A stretch of 64,000 bases of DNA from Gautieria morchelliformis (GCA_015179125.1 WHVA01000265.1:1-64000); one strand, 5' to 3'; shown: positions 1 through 11,789, counted from the stretch's first letter. The notes: generated by a model from the sequence alone, not told the origin. A program made the numbers and translations.

Positions 1-1110
1 AGGGAGCCATACCCTAGGATCGCAGTGGCCTCTTCATGGTTTTGGATTCTTGGGGTCTCGTGGTTGAGTAGTGCCTCAAGATAGTTGATATGATATTCGG
101 TGAGCTTGTGCATGATGAAATTAGCATGCCGGCCAGGTTGGTACTCAGTGCATCTGGGATGGAGATATGTCATCTCCATAAGCATGGTGGGTAAACAGGG
201 GCTTACTGAAGGTAGGGGCTCTGGCTTTGGCTCCAGCGCAGCACGATTCAGCCACGGCAGACAGGAAGGATGGGCGCACAAACATCGACGGGCAACCCAT
301 CTCCATTAGGAGGCACATCAGAACACCGAGGGTCGAGACTGGATTCCGCATCAGGGGCCATTAAATCGGGTGCCATATCCTGGAACTCTGTGCTGAGTGT
401 GCATCCGCGCATGACAATCGCACAGTAGAGACCCAGCGTCTTCTCGAACACGTCACACGTGGCATCACGTGAGTGACGCACGGTGTCTGTCATATTGACA
501 GCCTTGCCACAGGATGCAGTTGCGGCCGTTTGTGCGCCCTCCCACCAGCTACGGTACGTGCATGCCTTCACGGACCAACCTGGATGAAAGACGCGACTCA
601 TAAGTGATCCAGAAAGCGTGCGCCCAGGTTGAATGAAGACTAACTCACAGTTCGGAGAACCCGCCTCATCATCAGTGAGGAGGTGACACTGGACGTCCTG
701 GTGACTTCCATGCGCGTCACCCAGCGAGTACTGGATGTTGTCCTTTGGGTGGATGAACAGGGATCAATCAGTGGCAAATCAATGTGCGACTGCGTCTCCC
801 AGGTGCGTGCCGGTTTGAGGGTATTCGAGAATAGCGTGGACGGGGTGGTCAATAACCACGTTCACAGTGGTTTTGCGAGTCACTCACACAGGATGCCACT
901 TGGGAGTCCACGCCATGATCTCCTCAACGCGCGCCGGTTTGTACGGCTGGTACCCATGATCACTCCGGGAGGGGGAGCTTGACAACTGGCCATGCGACTC
1001 GTGGAGCTCTCCGGACTCTCGTGGGGGATGGATGATGTCCTGCTGAATCGCGCCATCGTTCCGGACGTCCATCGTGTGGATAGGAGGGTCATGTTAAGGA
1101 TCGTCCACAA
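1..1110 (-). pseudogene. Remnant of a multicopy Agaricomycete hypothetical gene
   Basis: Read on the - strand, scattered blocks recall an uncharacterised repeated gene family of mushroom genomes. One block near 640-870 contains DNIQYSLGDAHG followed by a histidine- and cysteine-containing stretch. A block at 248-601 keeps DVFEKTLGLYCAIV. A block at 1-145 reads FIMHKLTEYHINYLEALLNH and runs off the window start. The blocks lie in order but in different frames with stops between them, so the copy is decayed. Function is unknown. The family assignment is from memory of the motif, not from a search. The 5' side of this gene (high coordinates) ends at a solo LTR. Confidence 0.5.
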
Positions 1111-1128
1111 AGTAGCTACCTATTTATG

Positions 1129-1609
1129 TGTTGGGTGCATTTATGCTCCTGCACCAAAATCAAGCATAATATATTCGATTTATTGTGTGGTGTTTCAATA
1201 TCTTCTCACATTGTTCTTGTACCATGGATCCATTTCTCTGCTTATTTTCGAAATTTTCCAGTCACTCTCTACCTCTTCATTTCATTCTGTTATTTCTATT
1301 TTCACAGGCGGCTGCACCCAGCGGAGTTTGAAATGACTTCGACGCACGAGCCCTTGGGCGCTAAAGGGCCAGGTGCACGTATATGCCTTCTGAGACAGGA
1401 TAGTGCTCCTCTCTCAGTGACAATAAATTCACTGAGAGAGGCGAGTAGTATCTTTCATATTTACATAGCATGTTGACTGAAAATCATTATTTGATTCTAG
1501 GTACTGTATTAATATATCAGTGACAATAAATTCACTGAGAGTGTATTTGATTCTAGCTTTCTAAGAACTCTACCGAACCTTCCCTGCCATAGCCCCCTAG
1601 TTGCTAACA
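1129..1609 (+). mobile_element. Solo LTR, copy A (target duplication ttatg)
   Basis: A 481-bp sequence beginning TGTTGGGTGC and ending GTTGCTAACA is flanked on both sides by ttatg (1124-1128 and 1610-1614). TG...CA ends plus a 5-bp duplication define an LTR without internal region. A second copy, clearly the same family, lies at 10621-11110 with a different duplication. The strand is arbitrary because no internal domain is present. It contains a small inverted repeat around an acaataaa core near 1411-1440 that could act in 3' end formation. Confidence 0.85.
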
Positions 1610-1614
1610 TTATG

Positions 1615-3187
1615 AACATTTACTAGGTAGTTAATTAGTTTCAAATGTCCTCAAGAAAGGTTGTATTAATATTTCTATGCTACACTCACATTGGGTCCAC
1701 AAGATACAACAACTTGATAGTTTAGCTAATAATCCCCCACGGTCACATGACTATCACATGACCTCAAAAACAGCTCAAAGTCACCTGATCATCCACAGTC
1801 ACCTGACAATCACCTGACCTCAAAGTCACTTGATTATCTATGGTCACCTGACAATCACATGACACAGTCACATTTCCTTCCTTCGTCACATGATAATCAT
1901 ATGAGCGTGGGAGTTTCTTACATACTCTTAGCTTTACTGTCACAGAGCTGTGACTTTAACCCAATATAGCAATAGAACCTTCCACAGCCTTCCAATAGTT
2001 TCCAAACCTTTCCTGAAGCTTCTCTAAGCTTCCACAAGGTTCTTCACAGTAGTAGAAGCCTCTACAAGGTTCCTAGCAGTAGTTACATAAGCTAGATAGA
2101 TGCAGTATAAATAGCCTGCAGTTTTAGCAGTGAAGCAATCAATCATCTTTCACCCAAACCGCTCATACCTTGAGTAACTGAAGTGTGACTTCAACACAGC
2201 CTTGTACCGAAGTACTGGCTCACTGACTTGGCTACAGTCTAAGATTGCAGCAACTCTGATTGGCTCTGAGAATTACAAGAGTGCTCTATTTTAATTGCAG
2301 CAGGCTCTGAATAATCGCGCTGCGAACAGCAACATTACTAAGAGTAACTGATTAGTAATCCTGTACCATTAGACACCACTCTGAGCAGTAATTGATCTTT
2401 CTTGATCAATCAACGCACTGCAGATATTAACCTAACTCAGGGTAAGTGAGTTAATATCCTACGTTTGTTGAGTTGGAAAACCAGAAAAGCCACAAGAATA
2501 GTGACATACTTGAACTGAGGAAGAGTTCAAGCGCAGAACTATCTTTTCATGTCTTGGGGATTATTGTTGTCTTTAATTCACTCGACACGCGGTACTAAGA
2601 CTCTAGGTAGCTTTCCCCTTTAAAGTATCTGGACCCTTGGACACCTATAAACATTCTTTGACCTCACAAAGTATTGCACAATCTAAGAACTACATGTGTT
2701 CAGTTAAATCTCTATTGCTACACTTCCTGTACCAATACTGATTCCGATTGTTCACCGGAGTATAATTTCTTAATTGGGTTCTCCGTTAAAATAGTTTCGA
2801 AGCTTGCGTGTGCTTGTAAAGTCAAATCTCTGATTGAACTTTAGAATTGTGTTTAACACCATAGTTTTACGTTTAGTTCAACGGGTTCCAAAACAGGTCA
2901 CACGGCGCAGGTACGGGTGGGCACACAGGACGTGTGCGTAGGTTGGGAGTATGGCAAGGGATCTGACCGGACTCTTCACCTTATTCCCAACCTACGTGGC
3001 CATGCCACACAGGCATTTTAGGCCAGGGCAGGTGTGCTAATTAAGCCAGCGACACGTCTGGCCAATCAGATGTGTCGCTAGCTTCAATCATGGGTAAGTG
3101 CACTCGGCACTGGTGATTTATATTAGTGCGCTCAGGGCACACTAATACAACCGAGCCTGGGTGTCCTAGGGCATTTAAATCAGAAGC
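1615..3187. other. AT-rich non-coding stretch with CACATGA/CACCTGA repeats
   Basis: No open frame of note is present. At 1738-1910 the motif tcacatgac / tcacctgac recurs about ten times. A TATA-box-like tataaatagcc lies near 2106, followed by a long leader-like region. This arrangement resembles a fungal LTR or promoter remnant, but I could not find paired ends or a target duplication. Confidence 0.35.
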
Positions 3188-4385
3188 CCATGATGGACGC
3201 CTTGGACCCCTTCTCGCATCCTTGCCCCCATGATCCCACTGTCGACGCCATGAAGAAGCTCTCCTCCGCTCAACACGTGGTCCTGGAACCTGCCCGCTTG
3301 TTGGCCAAGAAGTCCACTGAGGTCATCATTGGCGTTCCAGGCCTTGGAGCCATGGAGATATTTTAGTATGTGCCATGGCAATATCTTGTGCGATTCCCAG
3401 GTCGACCTCTCGCCTTATCAGTCCGATTACCAGTACAGACCATGCAAGGGTCGAACCCCACAAGCTTGCCAGGCACCTGTCCCAGCTGGATATCACTTTG
3501 CATTGCTTGTGCGTACTGGTAGCCCAAACAGCCGAGGACGACCTGTCTTGCGTGCTGCGCTTCAAGACTACGGTGGGGGGGCTCACCACGTCCAGCTGCC
3601 ACTGTTGCAAACTCCATGGTAAGAATGGTGCCTTGGGTTCTATTGGCCACTGCTCCTGACTGTAACCTTAGTCAATTGGACATGCAAGTATATGTCGGCC
3701 CAACAAACATGGGATTTCAGTGACCCTCAATGGGCCGCACTTGACTTTGGTGAGTCATCAGGGTATTCCACTGGCTCGCATGGTTTATCAATACATGCAC
3801 AGTCTATTGTATCGAACAGCAAAGCTCCCGCACACAACCAGCTGAGGTTGGGGCCGTGCGGCGTCAGCACAAGGCCACTGTGCGCATGCGCCCACCTTAC
3901 CCGCCCCCCATGGTAGGTTTGCATGAGACATTCAGTTGTGGTACTCATGTCCATCATGGCCAGCATGCCCAAGCATAGATAAAGCCATTGAGAGGCTCGT
4001 GCAGTCCATGCAGGATGACCAGGGGGAACACTATCTCACACTGTTGCCTACCCCATCTACCTCATCAGTGGAGGCTTACCGCATGTCCAGCGACCGCATC
4101 CCTTGGAAATCGGTCAAGCCTGCAAGTCACAATGCCAGCTCTCCCTCTCCAGGGCCATCCACCCCTGCCACACGTGTGCATCCTCATGCACATGGGCACA
4201 GCCAACCAGAAGGAGAGCCTGAGTCCAAACTGACATCACGCTATGAACACATTGTCCAAGAAGCTGACAATGAGTATGTGGGGATATCAGAGTGGGAGTG
4301 CTCTCACCTGTTTGAGAAGTGTGACCGGTGTGTGCGCTGGTTCAGCACACAGCCATTGCGTGCCCACATTCCCACCCATGATTAG
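3188..4385 (+). CDS. Uncharacterised multi-exon gene ending in a C2H2-like motif
   Basis: I do not recognise this gene. Three coding-like blocks lie in order on +: a 59-codon block opening at ATG 3188, a block at about 3410-3610 with HLSQLDITLHCLCVLVAQ and a CxxC, and a block at about 3950-4385. The last block ends CDRC-x11-HIPTH, close to a C2H2 zinc finger (one residue short of the usual spacing), then stops at 4383-4385. Exon joins are not resolved; short GT-AG introns are possible near 3366-3400 and 3617-3690. It could be a decayed gene. A minisatellite starts about 270 bases downstream. Confidence 0.3.
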
Positions 4386-4659
4386 TTTTGTTCCCTTGTG
4401 AAATAGGTTGCCCTTGTGAGACAATAATATACCAGGCCAGTGTCCTTTACACATATCAAATGTTAATACAGTGGAATAAATTGGTGTGACATGTAGCAAT
4501 AGCCCAGGTTGACTACCAATCTTTGGAAACACTATCAGAACCCTGGCACTACTCTGACAAAACACTGTCAGAGAGACTGGCTTGGACCAGTTGGGTTGAC
4601 CACCAGTTCTATGAAGGACTGTCAGAAATTGTCTCCCACCACTGTTACAGACACTGTCT

Positions 4660-5500
4660 GGCATGAATCCTTCAACACTCTCAGGGTGTCGGTCGGAGCC
4701 ATCCAGTCAACTATGAACTCTACAAAACCCAGTCAGAAGTCTGGCACAACTCTCACAACACACTGTCGGGGTGTCGGAGAAATCTGGTCAACTACAATTT
4801 CTACAAAACCCAGTCAGATGTCTGGCACGACACTCACAACACACTGTTGGGGTGTCAGAGAAATCCGGTCAACTACAATTTCTACAAAACCCAGTCAGAT
4901 GGCTGGCATGACTCTCACAACACACTCTCGGGGTGTCGGAGCCATCCGGTCAACTACAATTTCTACAAAACCCAGTCAGATGGCTGGCACGACTCTCACA
5001 ACACACTCTCGGGGTGTCGGAGCCGTCCGGTCAACTATGAATTCTACGAAACCCAGTCAGATGTCTGGCACAACTCTCACAACACACTGTCGGGGTGTCG
5101 GAGAAATCCGGTCAACTATGAATTCTACGAAACCCAGTCAGATGTCTGGCACGACTCTCACAACACACTGTCAGGGTGTCGGAGAAATCCGGTCAACTAC
5201 GATTTCTACAAAACCAAGTTTCAGATGGTGTTGGAGCCATCCGGTCCACTATGAATTCTATGAGACCCAGTCAGATGTCTGGCTCACAAAACACTCTCAG
5301 GGTGTCAGAGCCATCCGGTCAACTATGAATTCTATGAAACCCAGTCAGATGGCTGGCACGACTCTCACAAAACTCTCTCAGGGTGACTGGCTTGGAGAAG
5401 TCCGGTCAACTATGATTTCTATGAAACCCAGTCAGATGTCTGGCACAACTCTCACAAAACACTGTCGGGGTCCATGGCGTTTTCCCTGCCGCTCTAAAGA
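4660..5500 (+). repeat. 81-bp minisatellite, about ten units
   Basis: A unit of 81 bp (for example the ctacaaaac landmark at 4801, 4882 and 4963) repeats about ten times with small changes at the 5' and 3' edges. Because 81 is divisible by three, frames stay open along the array: one reads 27-residue units such as TISTKPSQMSGTTLTTHC, another reads PVNYNFYKTQSDGWHDSHN. The open frame at 4509-5516 is therefore a consequence of the repeat and is not by itself evidence of a protein. Confidence 0.9.
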
Positions 5501-5516
5501 ATATTTCCAAATGTGA

Positions 5517-6041
5517 TAATCTGGAGTTTGCTTTACTTGGTAATATTTTGTGAAATAGAAAGGTTATTTGGCAACCCTGGACAGCCTTTGATGGCCCATG
5601 TTATCTTTGCTTGTTTTTGGAGTGTCTACTGGTGAGGCGCGGCCATCATACATGATGCTTGTTATGAAGTGGGCTAAAGCCAAATGTTTAGTTATTTCAA
5701 GCTCCGACACTAAGCATTTGGCCACCACCACCACCATTCAACCCTTATGTTCCTACCGCTCACTTTCCCCCCACCTCTCAATAACATCTCTAGAACACCA
5801 TGGATCTATCCATGCTCAGTGATCCACGTGTGCTCATCGACTGACTGGTACAATTTTCAACGCTCAATAATATTGTATATCAGAATGGCAACCTACGATC
5901 TGGTGACGATAACATACTCTAATTAGCTCTAGGAACTATTTTAGCACCCCCATAGTGGATGCCTAGGTCCTACTGGGATCACTGAATGCTTGTAAGTTTT
6001 TTCCAAGTCAATATCCCAAAGTGACTGTATGTGTACTTAAG
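5517..6041. other. Non-coding, nothing recognised
   Basis: Only short unsupported frames are present. No RNA gene or repeat end was seen. Confidence 0.5.
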
Positions 6042-6210
6042 GGCGCGTTCGGTAACCAGACCATGAAAATCTGATCTGGAGAAGTTACAAATTCTGCAAC
6101 CCAGACATTACCTGATCTTTTTTTGCGTGAAATCAGTATTGAATCGAGCCAAACGCTCTGTGATTTTCTGCGATCTCAAAATTGTAACTTCAGCTATGAC
6201 TAAGTGTGCC
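6042..6210 (+). repeat. MITE-like end (gggcgcgttcggtaaccag)
   Basis: The sequence starting at 6042 is preceded by ttaa and its first ~20 bases are the exact reverse complement of the sequence ending at 28222, which is followed by taa. A GGGCGCG terminus next to TTA/TAA suits a PIF/Harbinger-type miniature element. The right end of this copy is not resolved; about 6150-6210 is a guess. Confidence 0.4.
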
Positions 6211-6967
6211 TGGTCTTGGCAAAAGGTGTCAATAAGACTCACCCTAACCCTAGTCAGTCACACCTCAAGATAACTTGCCCAGTATCTCTGCTTGTTACCC
6301 CATTACTGCAGCCAGATTAATAGATAAATATTACTTCTACATGTTTATAATTTAAATACATTGATCTACAAGAAATCTCAACCAGCTGTAATAGCTGGCT
6401 CCCAGATGTGACATGTTCTCTGCACGGGACAGCGGTCGTGCGGTTGCCAAGACAGCAGCCAAGAGCACGGAAAGAAGACGGCAAGGTGTAGAGTTGAGAA
6501 TATCATTTGAGATACAATCACGTGCCTGGAGTTTGAAAATAACCAGAGTTTGAAAATTTGGGTCGAAGCCGGCCATGAGGGCCCGAGCTAATGAACTCTG
6601 TAGCTAGAGTTGTTAGTAAATACTGAATCTTTCTTGGGACACGTGGGGTCGCGAAGATCACGTAAAATGACCATGCACGACGTGTAATTTAGCACTGGAG
6701 AGCCTTCATGCACTCCTGAGACCTCTGTTTTGCTAGGATTTTGCATGATTTACATTTCATATAACCCTATTTGGTGTTTAGTCCTTAATTCTACTATGCT
6801 GGTGGCAGGGGCTGGTGGGAGAAACAAGGGCTAGTCACGCTGCAGCTAATTACTCTGCATGACAGGCGCCCGCGCGGCCGGATCTTGGCATGAGACTCTG
6901 ACTCACTCCGCCGCCTTTTGTTCTCTGCCATCCACTGCCATCCACATCCGCACTAAGTACTGTACCC
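6211..6967. other. Non-coding, upstream of the pogo transposase
   Basis: No supported gene is present. It probably contains the left end of the pogo element, but I could not identify its terminal inverted repeat. Confidence 0.4.
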
Positions 6968-8351
6968 ATGCCTCAATCCAGCGGGGCGACTGCGATCTCG
7001 AGCCCTATGGACGAGGATGCGGGATCTCGAATGAAAGCGGCATTAGTAGCGTTCCAATCAGGCTGGCACAAGTCGATGAGGGCGGCGACGACCGCGTGGA
7101 ATGTTAAGTACAGCACCTTGCGCAACCGTATCCAAGGTAATCACCAGGCTCCACGGGACGCTCATGAAAAGCAGAAATTGCTAAGCAGCCACGAAACCTC
7201 CACGGTGGTCGACTGGTGCAAGTTCAAGGCGCTCAAGGGGGAGCCTCTCTCGCGCCTGGACCTGCAGCACACGGTTCACTCGTTGTGCGGCAAGGAGCCA
7301 AGTAAACGTTGGGTGGCGATGTTTCTCAAGACACATGCCGAGGAACTCGAGGCGCATAAGCCCCGCGCGCTGGACCCGAAGCGAGCCCGAGCTTTCAACA
7401 GGACGAATGTCGGGTCTCATTTCAAGCTTCTCAAGGAGGTGCTGACCAAGTACGATGTTCCGCCCGAGAACATTTACAATGAGGATGAGAAGGGTGTCCA
7501 GCTCGGCGGTGGGAGGAAGGGGATCGCCATGCAATATATTTTCACCAAAGGGGCAAAGGATAGGTACGCTCTGCAATCTGACTCCCTCACCAACATCACT
7601 GTTCTGGAGGCCGTTTGCGCCAACGGCACCAAAGTTCCACCGTTGGTGGTGCTGACGAACGGCGCGGAGCCAGAAGGTTGGTGGAAATGCGCTGGATTGG
7701 GCGGGTGAGTTCTTCTGTACACATACATCCTGTTCGCACTGATGTCTGGCTTCGTAGTGTTGTGTATTCTCAGAACGGCTGGACCGACGATGAGGTATAT
7801 TTGGGCTGGTTCAGAGATGTTTTCCTCAAACACATATCCGCGAATAACCCTTCGGGCAAGCCTATCCTTCTTATTACGGACGGTCACAAATCCCATGAGA
7901 CAGACGGCGTCCGGGGGTTAGCAACCAAGAACGACATCATCCTCTACTCCCTCCCTCCCCATACGACCCATAATCTCCAGCTGTTGGACGTCGCTGTGTT
8001 CGGCCCGCTTCAAATTGCGTGGGCCCTTCGATGCCAAAAGAGCGGCATTGAGCGGAGGCCAATCACGTGCAAAACCTTCGTGAAGGAATATCCCGCCATC
8101 CAGGAGACGTCCATGACAACAAAGGTGATCCAAAGCGCGTTCAAGCACTGCGGAACCCACCCGTTTGACGACCAGGTGTTCACGGACAAAGACTTTGGAC
8201 CCAGTCTGTCTACGTCAACAGCCGGTGGCGTTGTGCCTGACTTGTGGTCGGGGGATCTTCCCTCCTCCCCTGAGAGTGCGGAGATGACGCCCAGGGAGGA
8301 CCAGGAGAGTCAGGATAGTCAAGCGAGTGGCGGGTCTCCAGGTGCGCGAGG

Positions 8352-8900
8352 AAGGAATGACAATAACGAGGAGGATGACGAGGAAGATCAGGGCGAGGGC
8401 TAGAACGCCGAGCACAACGAGCACAACGACGAGCACAATGATGAGCACAACGATGAGCACAACGACCAGGATGAGGACGAGCAGGACGAGGATGACGAGG
8501 ACGAGGAAGATCAGGGCGAGGGCTAGAACGCCGAGCACAACGAGCACAACGACGAGCACAACGATGAGCACAACGACCAGGATGAGGACGAGCAGGACGA
8601 GGATGACGAGGACGAGGACGAGCAGGACAAGGACGACCAGGACAAGGACGAGCAGGACAAGGACGACCAGGACAAGGACGAGCAGGACAAGGACGACCAG
8701 GACAAGGACGAGCAGGACAAGGACGAGCAGGACAAGGACGACCAGGACAAGGACGACCAGGACAAGGACGAGCAGGACAAGGATGAGCAGGACAAGGACG
8801 AGCAGGACAAGGACGACCAGGACAAGGACGACCAGGACAAGGACGACCAGGACAAGGACGACCAGGACAAGGATGACCAAGACGAGGACGACGAGGACGA
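8352..8900 (+). repeat. Acidic-coding repeat: 123-bp duplication plus 15-bp units
   Basis: The tract codes (in the transposase frame) for runs such as DEQDKDDQDKDEQDKD. Its first part is a tandem duplication of 123 bp that carried a TAG stop into both copies (stops 123 bases apart). From about 8615 to 8875 a 15-bp unit, gacgaccaggacaag or gacgagcaggacaag, repeats about 17 times. As 15 and 123 are multiples of three, several frames on both strands stay open. Confidence 0.9.
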
Positions 8901-10096
8901 GGACGACCAGGGTGAGGACGACGAGGCCGAGGCAGGCATGGTGGAGCAGCAGGGCGATATGGATGATAACGATCCAGATTACGCACCGATTGTCCAGGAC
9001 GAACCTGTAAGTCAAGTGTATTTCATATAACGTCACGTACGCTGGTGCTGATCAGCTATAGGGCGTGACACTCCCTAATCCCAAAGAGCCCCCTCCCGAC
9101 TCCGTGGGTGTCAAGTCACCCATTCCATCCCTATGGGACTATCAGTTTCTCTCACCACCCTCATCCATGGATACCTCTTCCATAACATCATCAGCACTCA
9201 CAGGCTCCAGTGGCCATCGCCGTCACTCGTACGGCATTCGCAGAATTACGCAGGACAAGACGTTCCGCCTAAAGCTCCTGAGCCGATGTAATAGTGCAGC
9301 CCACTCCTCTGCCTCCTCATCCCAGCCCTCTGGCTCCGGTGCATTCTCTTCTCCTATGTCCATCCATGACTTGCCAGTCGAGAACCTGAGTGAGAGTCTC
9401 GTCAGCCAAATAAATGGCTTGTTCCTTAACATGCATGCCGCCCAGGCGGACGCCAAGGCAGTCTGGGAAGAGAACCAGCTCTTGCGGGAGGACAGCCAGG
9501 CCTCACGGGCAGAGACCCAGGCCTCGCAGGCACACATCACACTTGCTGCCATGGAGATAGCTCATCTGTGCCAACTGATAGAAGAGGGCACCAAAAAGCA
9601 CCCCGCCAAACGGCACAAGACCCACGCTGGCCCCCGGGTGATAACGTGCCCCGCACGGGCTGCCCAATTTGAGGAAGAACAACGAGAACGTGAGGCCCAA
9701 CAGGCTGAGGAAGCCGCCAAAAAGCAAGAGCTGGAAGCGGCTGCCCGAGCACGAGAGCTTCAACGCTCTCACAATGCGGTTTTAAAGACGTTTGAGCAAC
9801 CCATCGCAGCATATAAACATAAAGACGACTTGAAAGATATCGCAGCTGCCTTCACCCTCGACCAACAGGGGACTATCGCACAGTTGACATCTCAGATCAA
9901 AGAGTACATGACCCTCCATCCTGAACTTGCCACCAACCCTCGCTTCCAGGCGCTTTTCTTAAAAGCCTGCCGAAGCCACAAACAATGTGCATCCATTGGA
10001 GACTCGTCTGCGGAGGTAAATCCCCCTCCGCCTGCCCTTCCCCCTCTGCCTGCCATTCCGCCTCTACCTGCACATCTGCCCCATGCGCGCATGTCC

Positions 10097-10470
10097 CGTG
10101 GCTCGACCCCTGCTCATGACAGGTCATTCCCTGAGTTCAGCGGCGTCCCTCTCACGCGAAACCTCGTGTACAAGGGCGCCCCTGTTCACCCTGGCATCCC
10201 CAGTCCCCATATGCCCTACGAGGACACGGCCCGTGGCTTGACCCCTGCTCATGACAGATCATACCGCAAGTTGGGCTCCTGTGTCCCTCTCATGTGAAAC
10301 CCCATGTATGCGGGCACCCCTGTTCTCCCTGGCATCCCCGGTATCCCTCTGCCCCACGCGCGCTCGGCCCGTGGCTCGACCCCTGCCCACAACATGGCGT
10401 ATCCTGAGTTCGTACCCAGCTCATCCAGTGTCCCTCTCACGCGAAACCCCGGGTACACTGGCCTCCCTTC
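10097..10470 (+). repeat. 135-138 bp repeat in the transposase tail
   Basis: The landmark cgtggct(c/t)gacccctgc occurs at 10097, 10232 and 10370. Units code for Pro-rich segments with RGSTPAHDRS and VPLTRNP. The middle unit has atgtga where its sisters have acgcga, which creates the TGA stop. Confidence 0.8.
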
Positions 10471-10620
10471 CTCTTCCCTTCCCTTGACTGGTTTTGGTCC
10501 CTCTCAGGCCAATCCCTCCTCCGCATATTCCATGTACCCTGAGGCATCCAGATGCCCTGATCAGTCCTACGACCCTTCGTTTTTGCCGTACCATCACTAT
10601 TACAGTAAGTGGGCCGCAAG

Positions 10621-11110
10621 TGTTGGGTGCATTTATGCTCCTGCACCAAAATCAAGCATAATATGTTCGATTTATTGTATGGTGTTTCAATCTCTTCTCA
10701 TATTGTTCTTGTACCATGCATTCACTTCTCTGTTTATTTTCGAAATTTTCTAGTCACTCTCTACCTCTCCATTTCATTCTGTTATTTCTATTTTCACAGG
10801 CGGCTGCACCCAGCGGAGTTTGAAATGACTTCGACGCGCGAGCCCTTGGGCGCTAAAGGGCCGGGTGCACGTATTTGCTCTCTGAGACAGAATAATACTC
10901 CTCTCCCAGTGACAATAAATTCACTGAGAGAGGCGAGTAGTATCTTTCATATTTACATAGCATGTTGACTGAAAATCATGTAGTGTATTTGATTCTAGGT
11001 ATTGTATTAATATAACACAGTGACAATAAATTCACTGAGAGAGTGTATTTGATTCTAGCTTTCTAAGAACTCTACCGAACCTTCCCTGCCATAACCCCGA
11101 GTTGCTAACA
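10621..11110 (+). mobile_element. Solo LTR, copy B (target duplication gcaag)
   Basis: A 490-bp sequence of the same family and orientation as copy A, from TGTTGGGTGC to GTTGCTAACA, is flanked by gcaag at 10616-10620 and 11111-11115. It interrupts the end of the pogo transposase. Since its duplication differs from that of copy A, the two are separate insertions and not the two ends of one element. Confidence 0.88.
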
Positions 11111-11218
11111 GCAAGTTCTATGTTTCATAGTACATGTATCAATATGTAGTGTACTACTTACTTCCTCATGTACAGTAAGTAGCATACTTCTATAATGTAC
11201 TGTACTGGACACTACTAG

Positions 11219-11603
11219 ACACTGCAAAAAGGATGAAATTCACAATTTGGAAATACGTGATGAAAACACATTCTTTACATTTAGAACATACACAGTTCTC
11301 AAAATTGCACATACATGTCTAAAACTTTTTGTTCCATGTGTGTATTAGAGGGTTTTGGAAAATTTTATGTTTTCTGGAATGTTCTATAGACCAGGCGACA
11401 TGCAGAATACCCGTATCTTCATGTTTCCTAGTGTCTAAAACATTCCAGAAAACATAAAGTTTTCCTAAATGCTCTAATACATACATGGAACAAAAAGTTT
11501 TAGATATGTATGGGTGATTTTGAGAACCATGTGTGTGTTAAAAGTAAAGAATGTGTTTTCATCACGTATTTCCAAATTGAGAATTTCATTCTTTTCACAG
11601 TGT
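11219..11603. mobile_element. 385-bp hairpin (foldback) MITE
   Basis: Arms of about 165 bases (11219-11383 and 11440-11603) are imperfect reverse complements over their full length, with a loop of about 55 bases. Terminal bases are acactgcaaaaag and cttttcacagtgt. No coding capacity. The family is unknown; the CAC(T)G ends would suit several DNA transposon superfamilies. The target duplication is not clear. Confidence 0.8.
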
Positions 11604-11789
11604 AGAGAGTATATGTTGGCTAATATTTATTAAGTCGATAATAAAGTATTATCATCCTATAATTTAAGCGCTAAAAACGCTAACATTTCCTAAAGTGAGC
11701 ACTAATTAGTCGGAACAATGTACGCGTTCTTCGACACAGTGTCTCTTCCATGCCTATCAACGCGTCCAAACATCTCTGGTGCCCTGAGA

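Larger units (their letters stand above)
6968..10620 (+). pseudogene. pogo-like transposase with acidic repeat and coiled-coil tail
   Basis: A cut-and-paste transposase of the pogo/Tc1 group. Exon 1 (6968-7704) has a Psq-type HTH (ALVAFQSGW..., YSTLRNRIQG), a CENP-B-like HTH and the first catalytic Asp in NEDEKGVQ. A 53-bp intron (7705-7757) precedes exon 2, with the second Asp in LLITDGHKSH and the third in QLLDVAVFGPL. A D/E/Q/N-rich repeat follows. An intron at 9007-9061 leads to exon 3 with a coiled coil (about 9640-9780) and a SAP-like helix pair, usual for basidiomycete members. In-frame TAG at 8401-8403 and 8524-8526 and TGA at 10295-10297 break it. A solo LTR has landed in its 3' end at 10621. 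Confidence 0.85.

Noticed and set aside
4509-5516. 335-codon frame as a real protein
   Set aside because: It is open because the 81-bp unit is a multiple of three; other frames are open too and there is no independent support.
8210-9036. Long - strand frames (258 and 273 codons) opposite the acidic tract
   Set aside because: Low-complexity translation of the transposase repeat; the + frame carries the transposase domains.
1129-11110. The two LTR copies as the paired ends of one 10-kb element
   Set aside because: Their 5-bp target duplications differ (ttatg versus gcaag) and each copy is flanked by its own pair.
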